Assembly: GCA_937910655.1 (NCBI GenBank)
Contig: CALEMV010000087.1
Location: forward strand, 1 to 16,236
Source: an uncultured Solobacterium sp.
GTDB taxonomy: Bacteria > Bacillota_I > Bacilli_A > Erysipelotrichales > Erysipelotrichaceae
DNA length: 16,236 nt
Direction: 5' to 3'
Both the position numbers and the translations under genes were made by a program. The notes under the pieces are model-generated. The model was not told the origin of the DNA and made no database searches. It saw only the letters and a program-made list of their open reading frames with translations. This document shows, in pieces, positions 15,297 through 16,236 of this stretch (the first letter of the stretch is position 1; each line of letters starts with the position of its first letter).

Positions 15297-15812
15297 ATGG
15301 ATAAGATTAGAAAAATACGAATCGTTACAGTCTGTACAACAGTATTTTCATGTATTATGTTAGGCCTTGGTGCTGTTATAGGTAGTATTTCAGCTTATAT
15401 CTTTATTCAAATGAATCAAGTTCCATCCTTCGATACGATAGGAATGGATTCAACCGGGAAGTTAACCATGTCACCATTTATGAATATGGCTAGTACACCA
15501 ATGTTTTATTTAGTTTGTGTTTCAATGATTGGTGTAGGAATTGGAATTGTTATCATCAACATTATCCCTTGTATCACTGGAATTCAAACCTATAATATGA
15601 TCAAGTGTGATGGTATATCTGAACATGAATGCATGGAACTATCACGTAGAGATGGATTCTTCAAATTTATGGCTGCGATTGTTCCGATTATTATACTGGT
15701 CGCACTATATTTCATATTGCGTATTTGGTATTCTTATTTCTTTATTGCGTATTGTATACTCGTAATACCAATGTTACTAGCCTTATACCAAATCTACTTA
15801 TGTAGAGAATAA
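15297..15812 (+). CDS. Small membrane protein with four predicted helices, function unknown
   Basis: I do not recognise a family. The 171-residue product (one more if the adjacent ATG at 15294 is used) has a basic N-terminus (DKIRKIR) and four hydrophobic stretches at about 8-38, 69-97, 122-142 and 146-167. Between helices 1 and 2 is an exported or cytoplasmic loop of about 30 residues with Pro, Asp and Met (42-68), and between 2 and 3 a hydrophilic loop with two Cys (KCDGISEHEC, 103-112). The ending is LYQIYLCRE. It lies between two terminators, so it is transcribed alone or by read-through from the hydrogenase; no convincing promoter was found in the 30 bases between the hydrogenase terminator and the start. 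The AGGAGG site and clean reading frame support that it is a real gene. Confidence 0.75.
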   Translation: MDKIRKIRIVTVCTTVFSCIMLGLGAVIGSISAYIFIQMNQVPSFDTIGMDSTGKLTMSPFMNMASTPMFYLVCVSMIGVGIGIVIINIIPCITGIQTYNMIKCDGISEHECMELSRRDGFFKFMAAIVPIIILVALYFILRIWYSYFFIAYCILVIPMLLALYQIYLCRE

Positions 15813-15821
15813 ACTTGATGG

Positions 15822-15866
15822 AGTGTTACATTCTTTCTAACAAGAGGAGATTGTAACACTTTTTTA
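15822..15866 (+). terminator. Intrinsic terminator after the membrane protein gene
   Basis: AGTGTTACA (15822-15830) pairs perfectly with TGTAACACT (15852-15860), with a partly paired inner region, and a run of T continues to 15866. Confidence 0.85.
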
Positions 15867-15882
15867 ATATCTAAAAACTCTG

Positions 15883-15888
15883 TAAAAT
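15883..15888 (+). promoter_or_regulatory. Possible -10 box just ahead of the esterase-like gene
   Basis: TAAAAT lies 6 bases before the ATG at 15895, so transcription would start at or next to the start codon. No convincing -35 box is visible in the preceding terminator T run. Support is weak. Confidence 0.35.
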
Positions 15889-15894
15889 AGAAGT

Positions 15895-16203
15895 ATGAAA
15901 ACAATTCATTATCAAAATAGAAAATATACGATATTAGGTAATTTAAAATCTAGTACATTTTTAATGTATTTGGTTGATGAATCAAATCCTGAGGATTATG
16001 AGCAGATATATCAAAAGATTTCTAATGAATATCAATTGTGTATGATTTCAGTATCTATTCATGATTGGCAAGGGGAGTTGTCTCCATGGCCAGCCCCACC
16101 AATTTTTGGCAAACATGATTTTGCGGGAAATGCAGCTAAGTTTTTAGCTGAATTAGAAGATTTTTGGAAATGGTTTAAAGATGAACATAATATAGAGTCT
16201 AAC
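15895..16203 (+). CDS. Putative alpha/beta-hydrolase esterase, N-terminal fragment cut by adapter sequence
   Basis: Only 103 genuine codons are present. The part IHDWQGELSPWPAPPIFGKHDFAGNAAKFLAEL (given here in pieces: IHDWQGELSPW, PAPPIFGKHDF, AGNAAKFLAEL) matches my recollection of a widespread small esterase-like family with a 'W...LSPWPAP..f....f.G.a..yl..L' segment, which precedes the nucleophile elbow. The catalytic Ser, Asp and His would lie beyond the end, so activity cannot be judged. From 16204 the frame reads six residues (LSLIHI) and a stop that come from the Nextera adapter, not the genome. There is no Shine-Dalgarno sequence before the ATG, and a possible -10 box is very close, so a leaderless message or a different start is possible. 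Confidence 0.65.
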
Positions 16204-16236
16204 CTGTCTCTTATACACATCTGACGCTGCCGACGA
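16204..16236. other. Illumina Nextera (Tn5) adapter, not genomic
   Basis: The last 33 bases start with CTGTCTCTTATACACATCT, the Tn5 mosaic end in reverse complement, and continue with GACGCTGCCGACGA, the rest of the Nextera read-1 adapter in reverse complement. The match is complete. It marks an untrimmed contig end and should be removed from the assembly. Confidence 0.98.

Noticed and set aside
1..16203. CRISPR array, tRNA or rRNA genes, insertion sequence or prophage genes
   Set aside because: No regularly spaced repeats, cloverleaf-like or rRNA-like sequence, transposase or phage-type product was seen in the window.

Overview
The window reads as a low-G+C, anaerobic Bacillota (Firmicutes) chromosome. 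The evidence is strong AGGAGG-type ribosome binding sites, the standard genetic code, a cre-like catabolite site, a long-form pyrophosphate-dependent phosphofructokinase and a clostridial-type [FeFe] hydrogenase. The overall flavour suggests Erysipelotrichia (gut or oral anaerobes), but no rRNA or other marker confirms this. The last 33 bases are not genomic: they match the reverse complement of the Illumina Nextera (Tn5) read-1 adapter exactly, so the window ends at an untrimmed contig end.

Layout. Positions 3-4582 (+ strand) carry the tail of a GNAT acetyltransferase, a CapA-family metallophosphatase-like protein, a PPi-dependent phosphofructokinase and an S66-family LD-carboxypeptidase/MccF-like peptidase. 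The last three each end in a recognisable intrinsic terminator. Positions 4607-13681 (- strand) form one functional block of two transcription units. The upstream unit has four overlapping genes in the order histidine phosphatase, AfuA/FbpA-like binding lipoprotein, LytS/YesM-type histidine kinase, and YesN-type response regulator with an AraC output domain. The downstream unit, with its own promoter and a cre-like site, encodes an ABC importer: a substrate-binding lipoprotein, a fused two-domain permease and an ATPase with a large insertion. Positions 13784-16203 (+ strand) carry the [FeFe] hydrogenase, a small four-helix membrane protein and the start of an esterase-like gene cut off by the adapter.

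How the genes may work together. The central block looks like a three-component sensor (binding lipoprotein, kinase, AraC regulator) that switches on an adjacent importer in response to an extracellular ligand. Direct repeats about 20 bp apart lie just upstream of the importer promoter and could be regulator sites. The cre-like element over that promoter argues for a carbon-containing substrate under catabolite control rather than iron. Known relatives with similar logic are Salmonella PgtABC and the AfuABC hexose-phosphate importer. The histidine phosphatase at the head of the sensor operon fits a phosphorylated ligand, but the substrate cannot be read from the sequence. The PPi-dependent phosphofructokinase and the hydrogenase fit a fermentative lifestyle.

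Several starts were chosen by ribosome binding site rather than by longest reading frame (phosphofructokinase, permease, hydrogenase, membrane protein). No tRNA, rRNA, CRISPR array, insertion sequence or prophage gene was seen, and no gene-free stretch exceeds about 160 bases.
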